The notes: generated by a model not told the origin, from the sequence alone. Positions 1-8,814 are shown, counted from the stretch's first letter. The stretch: DNA of 64,000 bases from Xenophilus sp. L33 (GCF_009765735.1 NZ_LMUW01000049.1:36095-100094), one strand, 5' to 3'. Program-made: numbers and translations.

Positions 1-486
1 CGGGATGTGCAGCAGCTGCGCGAAGCGCCGCGCCCGCGCTTCGGCCGAGCCCGAGAACAGCATCACCTTCATCATCTGCAGGCCGAAGCGACGCACGCTC
101 GGGTCGCGCATCGCCATCTTCTGCATGCCGGGCTCGATCAGCGTCAGCGAATGGACCGCCTCGGGTCGGCGCGCGGCGGCAGCCAGCGCGACGCAGCCGC
201 CGAAGGAATGGCCGACCAGGTGCGCACCGTCGCCGAGCAATTCGGCCACCCATTCGCCATCGGCCTCGGCATCGTCGGGTCGCCCGGGCGAAGGGCTGCG
301 GCCATGGCCGGGCCGGTCCGGCGCGATCAGCTGCCAGCCGCGATCGGCCAGGGCTTGCTGGGCGGCGAAGTGGCGGTCGCCGCCGACCCGGCTGCCCTGC
401 GCGCCGCCGTGCACCAGGACGACCGTCGGGCCGCTGCGGCCCCAGCGCGTGAGATGGATCGAAGCGCGGATCGAATCGGCTTGCAT
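1..486 (-). CDS. alpha/beta hydrolase, C-terminus outside window
   Basis: Partial gene: 162 codons are visible and the frame is still open at base 1. The protein starts MQADSIRASIHLTRWG and shows the alpha/beta-hydrolase plan: an oxyanion-type LVHGGAQG strand-loop near residue 28, a DRPGHGRS segment near residue 60, and the nucleophile elbow GHSFGG near residue 94. The catalytic His region would lie beyond the window edge. A clear Shine-Dalgarno (GGGAGG) sits upstream of the ATG at 486. The gene is probably co-directional with the ChaC-like gene, with a gap of 49 bp. Substrate cannot be inferred. Confidence 0.8.
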   Translation of the reverse strand, partial: MQADSIRASIHLTRWGRSGPTVVLVHGGAQGSRVGGDRHFAAQQALADRGWQLIAPDRPGHGRSPSPGRPDDAEADGEWVAELLGDGAHLVGHSFGGCVALAAAARRPEAVHSLTLIEPGMQKMAMRDPSVRRFGLQMMKVMLFSGSAEARARRFAQLLHIP

Positions 487-535
487 GACGGCCTCCCGAT
501 GCACCGGCTCGGGACGAGCCAGTCGAGCCGCATTC

Positions 536-1282
536 TCAGGGCAACGGCGGCGGCGCGATGTCGGCCACCGGCTGCAGCCGGCGCCGTTCGACGAAGGCCA
601 GGCGCAGGCGCTCGATGCCGGCGTCCTTGATCCGCAGGCCCTCCAGCGCGGCCAGGGTGGCCTCGAAGTAGGCCGAGCAGGTGCCGAGCCGGCCTTGCCC
701 GGTGGCGATGAAGCCGACGATCTCGGCCGCGGTCAGCGCGCGGGCGTAGCGCGGATGGCGGCGGTTGGCCACGAAGGTCAGGGCCCGCACCGGCTGCTTG
801 TCGACCAGGGCGCCGACCCAGCGCGCATCGTAGGCGCCGGTGAGCATCTCGCGGCGCCAGAGCAGGCCGAGTTCGTGCCGCACGTCGGCGGCGGCGATCC
901 GGAACAGCATGCCGTTGCAGGCGCCGCCGCGGTCGAGCGCCAGCATCAGGCCGGGCTTCTCGGGCGTGCCGCGCGCCATGTGCAGCCAGAGGCAGAAGCG
1001 GCGGCTCCAGCCGTTGACCCGGCCCTTGACCGCCTCGGCGTAATGAAAGGCGGGGTTCCACATCAGGGAGCCGTAGCCGAAGAGCCAGATGTCGTCGCTG
1101 CCGTTCCAGTCGCGCAACGTGTCCTCGACCGAGGCGTCGAGCTCGGCATCGCTGCGCATCACGGTGCCGGCCGGGGCGTTGGCGCGGATCGCCGCCAGCA
1201 TCGAGCCATCGACGAGGCTGTCGCGGGTGAAGCCTGTTTCGGACGGCGGCCGGGCGGACAGGGGCGGCTGGATGGGCACCAT
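536..1282 (-). CDS. ChaC-like gamma-glutamylcyclotransferase
   Basis: A 248-aa protein with the gamma-glutamylcyclotransferase signature FGYGSLMWNP, the phosphate-binding-type YGSL loop typical of ChaC/GGCT proteins. It is followed by the conserved RRFCLWLHMARGTPEKPGL and the LWRREML segment that usually carries the catalytic Glu of ChaC. By family knowledge it would degrade glutathione to 5-oxoproline and Cys-Gly in the cytosol. The frame is open upstream to 1459, but homology-like sequence only begins after MVPIQPP, so I place the start at 1282. No strong ribosome binding site is seen there, and the exact start is uncertain. Confidence 0.8.
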   Translation of the reverse strand: MVPIQPPLSARPPSETGFTRDSLVDGSMLAAIRANAPAGTVMRSDAELDASVEDTLRDWNGSDDIWLFGYGSLMWNPAFHYAEAVKGRVNGWSRRFCLWLHMARGTPEKPGLMLALDRGGACNGMLFRIAAADVRHELGLLWRREMLTGAYDARWVGALVDKQPVRALTFVANRRHPRYARALTAAEIVGFIATGQGRLGTCSAYFEATLAALEGLRIKDAGIERLRLAFVERRRLQPVADIAPPPLP

Positions 1283-1475
1283 GGAAGTGGTTCTCGGCTC
1301 CGGGATTCTGGCGCAAACGGGTCCCGATCCATCAAGCAAATCCCGGGCCGGCGTGAAACCGTGCGCGCTTTTCGCGCGCGGATCGACGCCCGGCGTCGGG
1401 ACGGACGCCACAGGCAGCCGGTCCCGCGCGCGACACGCTAGGGGCATTCCACTAGGCACGCGGCCCCACCGGCCG

Positions 1476-1504
1476 TTGACCGCCCATTCCCCGCTGTCTA
1501 TAGT
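1476..1504 (+). promoter_or_regulatory. sigma70-like promoter of the liv operon
   Basis: TTGACC (1476-1481), a 17-base spacer and TATAGT (1499-1504) form a near-consensus sigma70 promoter 57 bp upstream of the livH start. The TetR-type palindrome begins 14 bases downstream of the -10 box, a position suited to repression. Confidence 0.6.
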
Positions 1505-1518
1505 CCGTCGCTTGAGAC

Positions 1519-1540
1519 AACGATCGTTCAGTTAACGATC
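1519..1540. promoter_or_regulatory. TetR-type operator upstream of livH
   Basis: A perfect 10-bp palindrome AACGATCGTT at 1519-1528 is followed by a second half-site AACGATC at 1534-1540. The same palindrome is found at 9508-9519, next to a TetR gene, and a one-mismatch copy lies at 8795-8804. This suggests that the TetR protein encoded at 8879-9439 binds here. Confidence 0.6.
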
Positions 1541-1560
1541 ACAATCTAAAAAACCATCCA

Positions 1561-2445
1561 ATGACCGAGTTCTGGACACAGGGGACGCAGCTGGCGCTCC
1601 AAGGGGTATCGATCGGCGCGATCTACAGCCTGGTCGCGCTCGGCCTGGTGCTCAGCTACAAGGCCACCGAGGTGCTCAACTTCGCGCAGGGCGACCTGGT
1701 CATGCTGTCGGCCTTCCTCGGCTGGTGGCTGATCGCCGACGTCGGCCTCGGCTTCTGGGTGGCGCTGCCCTGCGTGGTGCTGCTGGCCGCCGGCGCCAGC
1801 TACGCGCTGGAGGCGCGCATCATGCGGCGCATCGTCGGCCAGCCGCAGTTCGCCGGCGTGATCCTGACGATCGGCATCTCCTTCATGATCCGCGGCGCGG
1901 TCAGCATGGTCTTCGGGCCCGAATCGCGCACTTACGCCACGCCCTGGACCGACCAGACCTTGCGCCTGGGCGGCGTCGCCGTGGGCGAGCTGAACCTGGT
2001 GATCCTGGCGGCCGCGCTCGGCGTCACCGCCCTGCTCTTCGTCTTCCTGCGCCGCACCTCGCTCGGCGTGGCGGTGCAGGCGGCCTCGCAGAACCAGCTG
2101 GCGGCCTACCTCGCCGGCGTGCGGGTCAAGCGCCTGAATTCGCTGGTCTGGGGCATCTCGGGCGGCATCGCCGCGGTCTGCGGGCTGCTGCTGGCGCCGA
2201 TCACGCTGGTCGACCTGGGGCTCTCGTCGGTGCTGCTGAAGGCGCTCGCCGCGCTGGTGCTCGGCGGCTTCGGCAGCGTGCCGGGCGCGATCCTCGGCGG
2301 CCTGCTGCTCGGGCTGGTGGAGCAGTTCTCGGGCGTCTTCCTGCCCGACGGCTTCAAGGACGTGATGCCCTACCTGGTGCTCATCGCAGTGCTGGTGCTG
2401 CGCCCGCACGGCCTTCTCGGCGACAGCCACGGACGGCGGGTCTGA
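1561..2445 (+). CDS. livH: branched-chain amino acid-type ABC permease LivH
   Basis: A 294-aa inner-membrane permease of the LivH family. It opens with the family hallmark GVSIGAIYSLVALGLVLSYKATEVLNFAQGD, has about eight hydrophobic segments, and ends with the GGFGSVPGAILGGLLLGLVE loop that docks on the ATPase. It is first in a tightly packed transporter operon, and its stop overlaps the livM start by one base (TGATG). The neighbours are an acyl-CoA-synthetase-like gene and, further on, acyl-CoA catabolism genes. The true cargo is therefore more likely a carboxylate or hydrophobic acid than leucine; that is inference from context. Confidence 0.92.
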   Translation: MTEFWTQGTQLALQGVSIGAIYSLVALGLVLSYKATEVLNFAQGDLVMLSAFLGWWLIADVGLGFWVALPCVVLLAAGASYALEARIMRRIVGQPQFAGVILTIGISFMIRGAVSMVFGPESRTYATPWTDQTLRLGGVAVGELNLVILAAALGVTALLFVFLRRTSLGVAVQAASQNQLAAYLAGVRVKRLNSLVWGISGGIAAVCGLLLAPITLVDLGLSSVLLKALAALVLGGFGSVPGAILGGLLLGLVEQFSGVFLPDGFKDVMPYLVLIAVLVLRPHGLLGDSHGRRV

Positions 2446-3515
2446 TGGCCTACCTGACCGACTACGGCCAGGGCCGCGCGCTGGTGCGCGGGCCGCGCCA
2501 GCGCGCCGGCCTCGCCGCCTCGGCCGTGCTGCTGGCGCTGCTGCCCTTCGTGCTGCCGGGCTACTACGTGGGCGAGCTGAGCTTCATCCTGATCATGTGC
2601 GTGGCCAGCCTCGGGCTGATGGTGCTGACCGGCTTCACCGGCCAGGTCTCGCTCGGGCAGGCGGCCTTCGTCGCCATCGGGGCCTACGCCCATGCGCTGC
2701 TCCTGACGCAGGGCGTGCCGCTGGTGCTGTCGCTGCTGTGCGCCGGCGCGATCGCCGGCCTGGCCGGGCTGCTGATCGGGCTGCCGGCGATCCGGGTCTC
2801 GGGCCTGCACCTGGCGATGGTGACGCTCGCCTTCTCGATCGTCACCGAGCATGCGATCGGCCGCTGGACCTCGCTCACCGGCGGCAGCAGCGGCCTGGCG
2901 GTGCCCGACCCGACGCTCTTCGGCTTCAACCTCGGCGGCACCCGCGCCTTCTACTTCCTGTGCCTGGCGGTGCTGGTGCTGGTGCTGCTCGGCCTCCTGA
3001 ACCTGATGCGTTCGGCCACCGGCCGCGCGCTGGTCGGCGTGCGCGACTCCGAGGCCGCGGCGCAGGGCCTGGGCATCGCGGTGGCCCGCTACAAGGTGCT
3101 GGCCTTCGTGATCTCGGCGGTCATCTCCGGCTTCGCCGGCGGGCTCCTGGCGCACCAGACGCAGTTCATCACGCCCGAGGGCTTCGGCCTGTCGCTGTCC
3201 CTGCAGCTGGTGCTGATGGTCTTCATCGGCGGCATGGGCAGCCTGCGCGGCGCGATCCTCGGCGCGGTGCTGATCGGCCTGCTGCCTTCCTTCATCTCGT
3301 GGATCAAGCCTTTCCTGCCGGCGCGCATCGGCGGCTCCTTCGGCCTGGAGATGTTCGTCTACGGCGCGGTGCTGACGCTCTTCGTGCTGCTGGAGCCGCG
3401 CGGGCTCAACGGCCGCTGGCTCAAGTTCAGCGCCTTCGTCTCCAGCTTCCCGCTCTACCGCCGCGGCACCTACAAGCGCACCAAGGCCTACATGCAGTCG
3501 GAGCGCTACCGGTGA
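2445..3515 (+). CDS. livM: branched-chain amino acid-type ABC permease LivM
   Basis: A 356-aa second permease of the Liv-type importer. Visible family features are the LMVLTGFTGQVSLGQAAFVAIGAYA segment near residue 60, GLPAIRVSGLHLAMVTLAFS, and a C-terminal GGMGSLRGAILGAVLIGLLP coupling loop followed by LEPRGLNGRW. The start ATG at 2445 shares a base with the livH stop. Its own stop overlaps the GTG start of livG, consistent with translational coupling. Confidence 0.92.
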   Translation: MAYLTDYGQGRALVRGPRQRAGLAASAVLLALLPFVLPGYYVGELSFILIMCVASLGLMVLTGFTGQVSLGQAAFVAIGAYAHALLLTQGVPLVLSLLCAGAIAGLAGLLIGLPAIRVSGLHLAMVTLAFSIVTEHAIGRWTSLTGGSSGLAVPDPTLFGFNLGGTRAFYFLCLAVLVLVLLGLLNLMRSATGRALVGVRDSEAAAQGLGIAVARYKVLAFVISAVISGFAGGLLAHQTQFITPEGFGLSLSLQLVLMVFIGGMGSLRGAILGAVLIGLLPSFISWIKPFLPARIGGSFGLEMFVYGAVLTLFVLLEPRGLNGRWLKFSAFVSSFPLYRRGTYKRTKAYMQSERYR

Positions 3516-4279
3516 GCGGCCCGCCCTTCTTCGAGGTCGAGCGGCTGAGCCTGGCCTTCGGCGGCGTCAAGGCGGTGCGCGACGTCAGCTTCGAGGTCAC
3601 GCGCGGCGAGGTGTTCGCGATCATCGGTCCCAACGGCGCCGGCAAGACCTCGCTCTTCAACCTGGTCACGCGGGTCTTCGACGCCAGCGCCGGCGACGTG
3701 CGCATCGAGGGCCGCTCGATCGCGCGGGTCGCACGCCACGACGTGGTGCGCCACGGCATCGCGCGCACCTTCCAGAACATCGAGCTCTTCGAAGGCGCGA
3801 CGGTGCTCGACAACCTGCTGCTCGGTCGCCATCGCGCACCGCACGGCGGTTTCTTCGCGCAGCTCTTCAACATGCCCTCGGTGCGGCGCGCCGAGACGCT
3901 CACGCGCGAGCGCATCGAGGACGTGATCGAGCTGCTCGAACTGGCGCCCTACCGCGACCAGCGGGTGGCCGGCCTGCCCTACGGGGTGCGCAAGGTGGTC
4001 GAGCTGGCGCGGGCGCTGGCCGCAGAGCCCCGACTGCTGCTGCTCGACGAACCGGCTTCCGGCCTCAATCCGGAAGAGACGCACGAGCTCGGCTACTGGA
4101 TCGAGGACATCCAGCGCGAACTCGGCATCACGGTGGTGATGGTCGAGCACGACATGTCGCTGGTCTCGGCGGTGGCCGACCGGGTGCTGGTGATGGAGCA
4201 AGGGCAGGTGCTGACCATCGGCACGCCGGCCGAAGTGCAGAGCGACCCGCGGGTCATCGCGGCCTATCTCGGCGCATGA
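3512..4279 (+). CDS. livG: Liv-type ABC transporter ATPase LivG
   Basis: A 255-aa ATP-binding subunit. Walker A is GPNGAGKTS (about residues 39-47), the Q-loop region is IARTFQNIELF, Walker B is LLLLDEPASGL, and the H-loop is MVEHDM. The C-terminus is the usual VIAAYLGA. The signature region reads LPYGVRKVVELARAL, in place of the LSGGQ consensus; LivG proteins normally carry a divergent LPYG-type signature. It starts with GTG at 3512, overlapping the livM stop by four bases. No ATG nearby gives the conserved N-terminus. Confidence 0.9.
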   Translation: MSGPPFFEVERLSLAFGGVKAVRDVSFEVTRGEVFAIIGPNGAGKTSLFNLVTRVFDASAGDVRIEGRSIARVARHDVVRHGIARTFQNIELFEGATVLDNLLLGRHRAPHGGFFAQLFNMPSVRRAETLTRERIEDVIELLELAPYRDQRVAGLPYGVRKVVELARALAAEPRLLLLDEPASGLNPEETHELGYWIEDIQRELGITVVMVEHDMSLVSAVADRVLVMEQGQVLTIGTPAEVQSDPRVIAAYLGA

Positions 4280-4295
4280 CCTGGAGCCTGAACCC

Positions 4296-5084
4296 ATGAG
4301 CGCATTGCTTTCCGTCTCCAGCATCGAGACCTGGTACGGCCCGGTGAACGCGATCCGCGGCGTCAGCCTGGAGGTGCAGCCGGGCCGCATCGTCACCGTG
4401 CTTGGCGCCAACGGCGCCGGCAAGACGACACTGCTCAACACCATCGCCGGCGTGATCGATCCGGCCAAGGGCAGCGTCGTCTTCGAGGGCCGGCCGATCC
4501 ACGGGCTGGACGCCGACGAGGTCTGCCGCCGCGGCCTGGTGCTGGTGCCCGAGGGCCGCCAGCTCTTTCCCTTCCTCACCGTGGCCGAGAACCTGGCGAT
4601 GGGCGCCTTCGCGCGCAAGCGCGGCGACCCGCAGGTGGCGCGCGACCTCGAGCGGGTCTACCAGTGGTTCCCGCGGCTGGCCGAGCGCCGCGGCCAGCAG
4701 GCCGGACTGCTGTCCGGCGGCGAGCAGCAGATGGTCGCGATCGGCCGGGCCTTCATGAGCCAGCCGCGGCTGCTGCTGCTCGACGAGCCATCGCTCGGCC
4801 TCTCGCCGCTCCTGACCAAGGAGATCTTCGCGATCGTGCGGCAGATCAACCGCGAGACCGGCACCGCGGTGCTGGTGGTCGAGCAGAACGCATCGATCGC
4901 GCTGGCCACCGCCGACGACGGCTACATCGTCGAGCTGGGCCGGGTGGTCGCCGCCGACACCTGCGCCAACCTGTCGATGAAGGCCGACGTCAAGGAGTTC
5001 TACCTGGGCGCCGCCGCACCCAAGGACGCCGATCCGGCCCGCGCCGGCCTCCGCCGCACCGCGCGCCGCAAGAGCTGGCGCTGA
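4296..5084 (+). CDS. livF: Liv-type ABC transporter ATPase LivF
   Basis: A 262-aa ATPase with Walker A GANGAGKTT, Q-loop GLVLVPEGRQLFPFLTVAENL (a LivF hallmark), a complete signature LSGGEQQM, Walker B LLLLDEPSLGL and H-loop VVEQNA. It follows livG after 16 bp. The last 20 residues are basic (RRTARRKSWR) and extend beyond the usual GAAA end of LivF. It pairs with LivG to drive uptake through LivHM. Confidence 0.9.
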   Translation: MSALLSVSSIETWYGPVNAIRGVSLEVQPGRIVTVLGANGAGKTTLLNTIAGVIDPAKGSVVFEGRPIHGLDADEVCRRGLVLVPEGRQLFPFLTVAENLAMGAFARKRGDPQVARDLERVYQWFPRLAERRGQQAGLLSGGEQQMVAIGRAFMSQPRLLLLDEPSLGLSPLLTKEIFAIVRQINRETGTAVLVVEQNASIALATADDGYIVELGRVVAADTCANLSMKADVKEFYLGAAAPKDADPARAGLRRTARRKSWR

Positions 5085-5122
5085 GCTTCTTCCATCCAGA
5101 CAACCACTCCAGGAGACTCGCA

Positions 5123-6328
5123 ATGAACATCCGCCGACGCACCGTCCTCTCCGGCGCCCTGTCCAGCACCCTCGCCGGCCTCGCGCCCGCGCTCTTCACC
5201 GGCAGCGCGCGCGCCGCCGGCGTCAGCGACAAGGAACTGCTGCTGGGCACGCACCTCGACCTCTCCGGCCCGGTCGCGGTGGCGATCCCGCCGGTGCGCA
5301 ACGGCCTGGAGATGCGCATCGCCGAAGCCAACGAGGCGGGCGGCATCCAGGGCCGCAAGATCCGCCTGGTGGTGGAAGACAACGCCAGCCAGCCGGCGCA
5401 GGCGGTGCGCGCGGTCGACAAGCTGCTCAAGAAGGACGAGGTCTTCGCGATGCTCTGTCCCTTCGGTTCCGGCGCCAATGTCGCCACCGCCAAGCGGGTG
5501 CTCGACGCCGGCGTGCTGGTCTTCGCGCCCTACGGCGCCTCGGCGCTGATCCGCCAGGCCGCCGGCGACAACCCGCTGCTCTTCACCACCAACCTCGACT
5601 ACGACACCACCACCGCGGCCGGCGTGCGCTGGGCGATCGCGCAGCTCGGCAGCAAGAAGGTCGGGCTGATCTACCAGGAAGGCTCCTTCGGCGAGCTGGT
5701 CGGCAAGGGCGTGAAGGCGGCGCTGAGCGGCCGCAACATGACGCTCGCGGCCGAGGCCAGCTACAAGGTCGGCGACATCGACTTCTCCTCGCAGGTGGCG
5801 CGCATGAAGGCGGCCGGCGTCGACCTGGTGGTGGGTGCGACCACCACCCGCGAGACGGTCGCGGTGTCGGCCGAGATCAAGAAGCTGGCCTGGACCGAGG
5901 CGAAGTTCCTCACCGCCAGCCCGGGGCGCGCCGGCATCACGATCGACGTCGGCAAGGCCTCGGTCGAAGGCCTCTACGGCGTCGGCAGCTGGAAGATCAC
6001 GCCGCCCGACCAATGGAGCGCCAAGGACAAGGCCTGGGTCGAAAGCTACCGCCGTCGCTTCAATGCCGAGCCGAACGACACCTCGATGCTGTTCTACGAC
6101 TATGCCGACTGGTTCCTGCAGGAAGTCAACAACGTCGGCCGCGACCTCACGGTCGAGAAGCTGGCGCAGGCGCTGGCGAAGTCGAAGTTCAAGGGCATGG
6201 CCTCCTACGACACCCAGCACTTCGAGCACAACCACATCGCGCCGGAATGGATCCGTGTCGAGCAGGTGGCGAACGGCCAATGGGTCGGCCGCTCCGAGGT
6301 CATCGATCCGGCCCGGCAGGCGACGTGA
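5123..6328 (+). CDS. periplasmic ligand-binding protein of Liv-type ABC transporter
   Basis: A 401-aa type I periplasmic binding protein (Leu/Ile/Val-binding fold). The N-terminus MNIRRRTVLSGALSSTL...GSARAAG looks like a twin-arginine-style signal peptide with an ARA-A cleavage site and no lipobox Cys. The mature part contains LLLGTHLDLSGPVAV, GIQGRKIRLVVEDNASQPAQAV and AMLCPFGSGANVATAKRV, typical of LivK-like receptors. An AGGAGA Shine-Dalgarno precedes the ATG. It is the last transporter gene and overlaps the following ligase-like gene (TGATG). The ligand is unknown. Confidence 0.88.
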   Translation: MNIRRRTVLSGALSSTLAGLAPALFTGSARAAGVSDKELLLGTHLDLSGPVAVAIPPVRNGLEMRIAEANEAGGIQGRKIRLVVEDNASQPAQAVRAVDKLLKKDEVFAMLCPFGSGANVATAKRVLDAGVLVFAPYGASALIRQAAGDNPLLFTTNLDYDTTTAAGVRWAIAQLGSKKVGLIYQEGSFGELVGKGVKAALSGRNMTLAAEASYKVGDIDFSSQVARMKAAGVDLVVGATTTRETVAVSAEIKKLAWTEAKFLTASPGRAGITIDVGKASVEGLYGVGSWKITPPDQWSAKDKAWVESYRRRFNAEPNDTSMLFYDYADWFLQEVNNVGRDLTVEKLAQALAKSKFKGMASYDTQHFEHNHIAPEWIRVEQVANGQWVGRSEVIDPARQAT

Positions 6329-8034
6329 TGGCGCAGCTGCCGCACGCCAGCCTGCCGCAGTGGTGGCGCGACGCCTGCCGCGAACGCGGCGCCCAGCCGG
6401 CGCTGAGGCAGAAGCGGCGCGGCCTCTGGACCACCTCGAGCTGGGCCGACTGGTATGCGCGTTCGCGCGCGCTGGGCCTGGCGCTGGCTGCGCGCGGACT
6501 GCAGCCGGGCGAGGTGGTGTCGCTGCTGTCGGAGAACCGGGTCGAGTGGCTGGTGGCCGACCTCGCGGTGCAGGCGGTCGGCGGCATCGCCCACGGCCTC
6601 TATCCGAGCACCTCGGCCGCGGAACTGGCGCGCGTGCTGGGCGACGCCGGAACGCGCGTGCTGGTGGTCGACGGCGCGGCCCAGCTGGGCAAGTGGCTGG
6701 AGGTGCGCGCGCGATGTCCGTCGCTGCGGCAGGTGGTGGTGATGGACCCGCGCGGCCTGCGCGACTTCGCCGACCCGCAGGTGATCGGCCTGGCCGCCTT
6801 GATGGCCGAAGGCGAGGCACTCGCCGCCAGCGACGCCGGGGCCTTCGAGCGTGCGATCGATGCCGGTGTCGCCGAGCAGCCGGCGATGCTGGTGTCGTCC
6901 GCCGGCAGCACCGGGCCGGCCGGCCTCTCGATGATCCGCCAGCGTGGCGTGCTGCAGCAGATGCGCACCGCGCCGCGCTGGCTCGAGATCGACGCCGGCG
7001 AGCGCAGTCTGTCGCTGGTCTCGCTGGCCCATTCCGGCGAACGCATGCTGGCCATCGGTGCGCCGCTGGCCACCGGCTGCATCGTGCACTTTCCCGAAAG
7101 CCGCGCCACGGTGCTCAACGACCTGCGCGAGGTCGCGCCGCAACTGGTCTTCGCGACGCCGCGCTTCTGGCGCCAGCTGCAGCAGCGCATCGAGCTCGCG
7201 ATGCGCGGCTCGATCCCGCTGGCGCGCCGCGCCTATGGCCGGGCGCTGGCGCGGCGCGGCGGCTGGCTCGGCCGCGCCGCCCTGCACAACCTGCGCCGAT
7301 CGCTCGGGCTGCAGCACATGCGCATGGCGATCAGCGGCGGCGCGGCGCTCGACGATGCGCAGGTCGACTGGTATGCCGCGCTGGAGGTGCCGCTCTTCGA
7401 CGCCTACGGACTGGCACAGACCGCGGGCTTCTGCAGCGTGACGCGCATGCATCGCGCGAATGCGTCGCAAGGACACGGCACGCCGTTGCGGCTCGACGAG
7501 AACGGCCAGGTGCTGGTGCGCGGTGCCGGGCTGGTGGCCGAGGCCTGGGGGCAAGGCCCGGCGCATGCCGACGCGAGCGAAGCCGAAGGCTGGTTCGCCA
7601 CGGGCGACCACGGCACGCAGGACGCCGACGGCCGCGTCCGGATCCTCGGCCGGCTGGGTTCGGCCGGTGCGCCCAGCATCGCCGAACGCGCATTGCGGCA
7701 GAGGAGCTTCATCGCGGATGCGCTGGTCTTCGATGCCGGCGTGGCGATCGTCGCGCTGGACGAGGAACGGGTGGGCCATCACGCCCAGGAGCATCAGCTG
7801 GCATTCACCGACCCGGCGAGCCTGGCACGCCACCCGGGGGTCGTGGCCTGCATCGCGGCCGAGGTCGAGGCGGTGAACCGGGCCCTGCCCGCATCGCAGC
7901 GGGTGCACGCCTTCCGCATCATCGAGCGCTCGCTGTCGGAAGAGGACGAGGAACTGGCGCCGACGCTGCAGCTGCGCCGGCATGCGGTGGAGCGGCTCTA
8001 CGCGCCGCTCATTGCAGAGAGGCGCGGCGGCTAG
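6328..8034 (+). CDS. AMP-binding (acyl-CoA synthetase-like) protein, degenerate active site
   Basis: A 568-aa protein with the overall plan of long-chain acyl-CoA synthetases, translationally coupled to the liv binding protein. Several catalytic motifs depart from consensus. The P-loop reads SSAGSTGPAGLSM where TSGTTGxPKG is expected, so the Lys is lost. YGxxE reads YGLAQ. The hinge reads GRLGSAG in place of GRxKD. The C-terminal LTPTxKxKR motif reads LAPTLQLRR, losing the Lys. The TGD motif (FATGDHG) and SGGAAL motif remain. A FadD-like partner encoded near Liv transporters usually activates the imported acid. Here it may be inactive, altered in substrate, or structural. Confidence 0.75.
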   Translation: MAQLPHASLPQWWRDACRERGAQPALRQKRRGLWTTSSWADWYARSRALGLALAARGLQPGEVVSLLSENRVEWLVADLAVQAVGGIAHGLYPSTSAAELARVLGDAGTRVLVVDGAAQLGKWLEVRARCPSLRQVVVMDPRGLRDFADPQVIGLAALMAEGEALAASDAGAFERAIDAGVAEQPAMLVSSAGSTGPAGLSMIRQRGVLQQMRTAPRWLEIDAGERSLSLVSLAHSGERMLAIGAPLATGCIVHFPESRATVLNDLREVAPQLVFATPRFWRQLQQRIELAMRGSIPLARRAYGRALARRGGWLGRAALHNLRRSLGLQHMRMAISGGAALDDAQVDWYAALEVPLFDAYGLAQTAGFCSVTRMHRANASQGHGTPLRLDENGQVLVRGAGLVAEAWGQGPAHADASEAEGWFATGDHGTQDADGRVRILGRLGSAGAPSIAERALRQRSFIADALVFDAGVAIVALDEERVGHHAQEHQLAFTDPASLARHPGVVACIAAEVEAVNRALPASQRVHAFRIIERSLSEEDEELAPTLQLRRHAVERLYAPLIAERRGG

Positions 8035-8037
8035 GAC

Positions 8038-8778
8038 CTACCAGCGCTCGTTCCAGGGCCTGAGGTCGAGCTCGTAGGTCCAGGCGTCGCGCGGCTGGTT
8101 GTGCAGGAACCAGTAGTTCTCGGCGATGTGCTCCGGGTTCAGGATGCCGTCCTGGTCCTTGGTGGCGTACTTCTCGGGGAAGTTGGTGCGGATGAACTCG
8201 GTGTCGATCGAGCCGTCGACCACCACGTGCGCGACGTGCACGTTCTTCGGACCCAGCTCGCGCGCCATGCTCTGCGACAGCGCCCGCAGCGCGTGCTTGG
8301 CACCGGCGAAGGCCGAGAAGGTTGCGGCGCCGCGCAAGGCCGCGGTGGCGCCGGTGAAGATCACCGTGCCGCGGCCGCGCGCGCTCATGCGGCGCGCGGC
8401 TTCACGGCCGTTCAGGAAGCCGCTGAAGCAGGCCATCTCCCAGATCTTGAAATACTTGCGCGCGGTCTCGTCGACCACGGTCGACGGCACGTTGGCGCCG
8501 ATGTTGAAGACCAGCACCTCGACCGGACCGATCTCGGCCTCGATCCGGTCCCACAACGCGATCACCTGTTCTTCCTTGCGGGCGTCGGAGCCGAAGGCGA
8601 CGGCCTTGCCGCCGGCAGCCTCGATGCTCTGCACCAGCGGCTGCAGCTTCTCGGCGTCGCGGCGGGTGACGCAGGCGGTGTAGCCGCCAGCGGCGAAGCG
8701 CTTGGCGATCGCACCGCCGGTGGAGTCACCGGCGCCGATCACGAGCGCCACCTTGGCGCGGGGAGTTTCCGAGGTCAT
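8038..8778 (-). CDS. atypical short-chain dehydrogenase/reductase
   Basis: A 246-aa Rossmann protein. The nucleotide-binding motif is GAGDSTGGAIAKRFAAGG and the NNAG-equivalent is FNIGANVP. The usual catalytic SDR Tyr is absent: the YxxxK position reads FAGAK (in FSAFAGAKHALRALSQSMARELG), and the catalytic Ser region reads FTGATAAL. The Lys is retained. Some SDR subfamilies do have this FAGAK form, so it may be a genuine subgroup with a different or lost activity. An AAGGAGA site precedes the ATG. A TetR-type operator and a promoter lie upstream, and the gene converges on the ligase-like gene with a 3-bp gap. Confidence 0.85.
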   Translation of the reverse strand: MTSETPRAKVALVIGAGDSTGGAIAKRFAAGGYTACVTRRDAEKLQPLVQSIEAAGGKAVAFGSDARKEEQVIALWDRIEAEIGPVEVLVFNIGANVPSTVVDETARKYFKIWEMACFSGFLNGREAARRMSARGRGTVIFTGATAALRGAATFSAFAGAKHALRALSQSMARELGPKNVHVAHVVVDGSIDTEFIRTNFPEKYATKDQDGILNPEHIAENYWFLHNQPRDAWTYELDLRPWNERW

Positions 8779-8794
8779 GTCGTCTCCTTTGAAA

Positions 8795-8804
8795 AACGGT
8801 CGTT
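8795..8804. promoter_or_regulatory. TetR-type operator upstream of the SDR gene
   Basis: AACGGTCGTT differs by one base from the palindrome AACGATCGTT seen at 1519 and 9509. It lies 10 bp downstream of the -10 box of the SDR promoter and 16 bp upstream of the SDR start codon, so it would overlap the transcription start. Confidence 0.5.
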
Positions 8805-8814
8805 AGGTCATTGG

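Noticed and set aside
4..1460. Plus-strand open frames covering the first 1.4 kb
   Set aside because: The opposite strand gives recognisable hydrolase and ChaC-like proteins; the plus-strand translations have no motifs.
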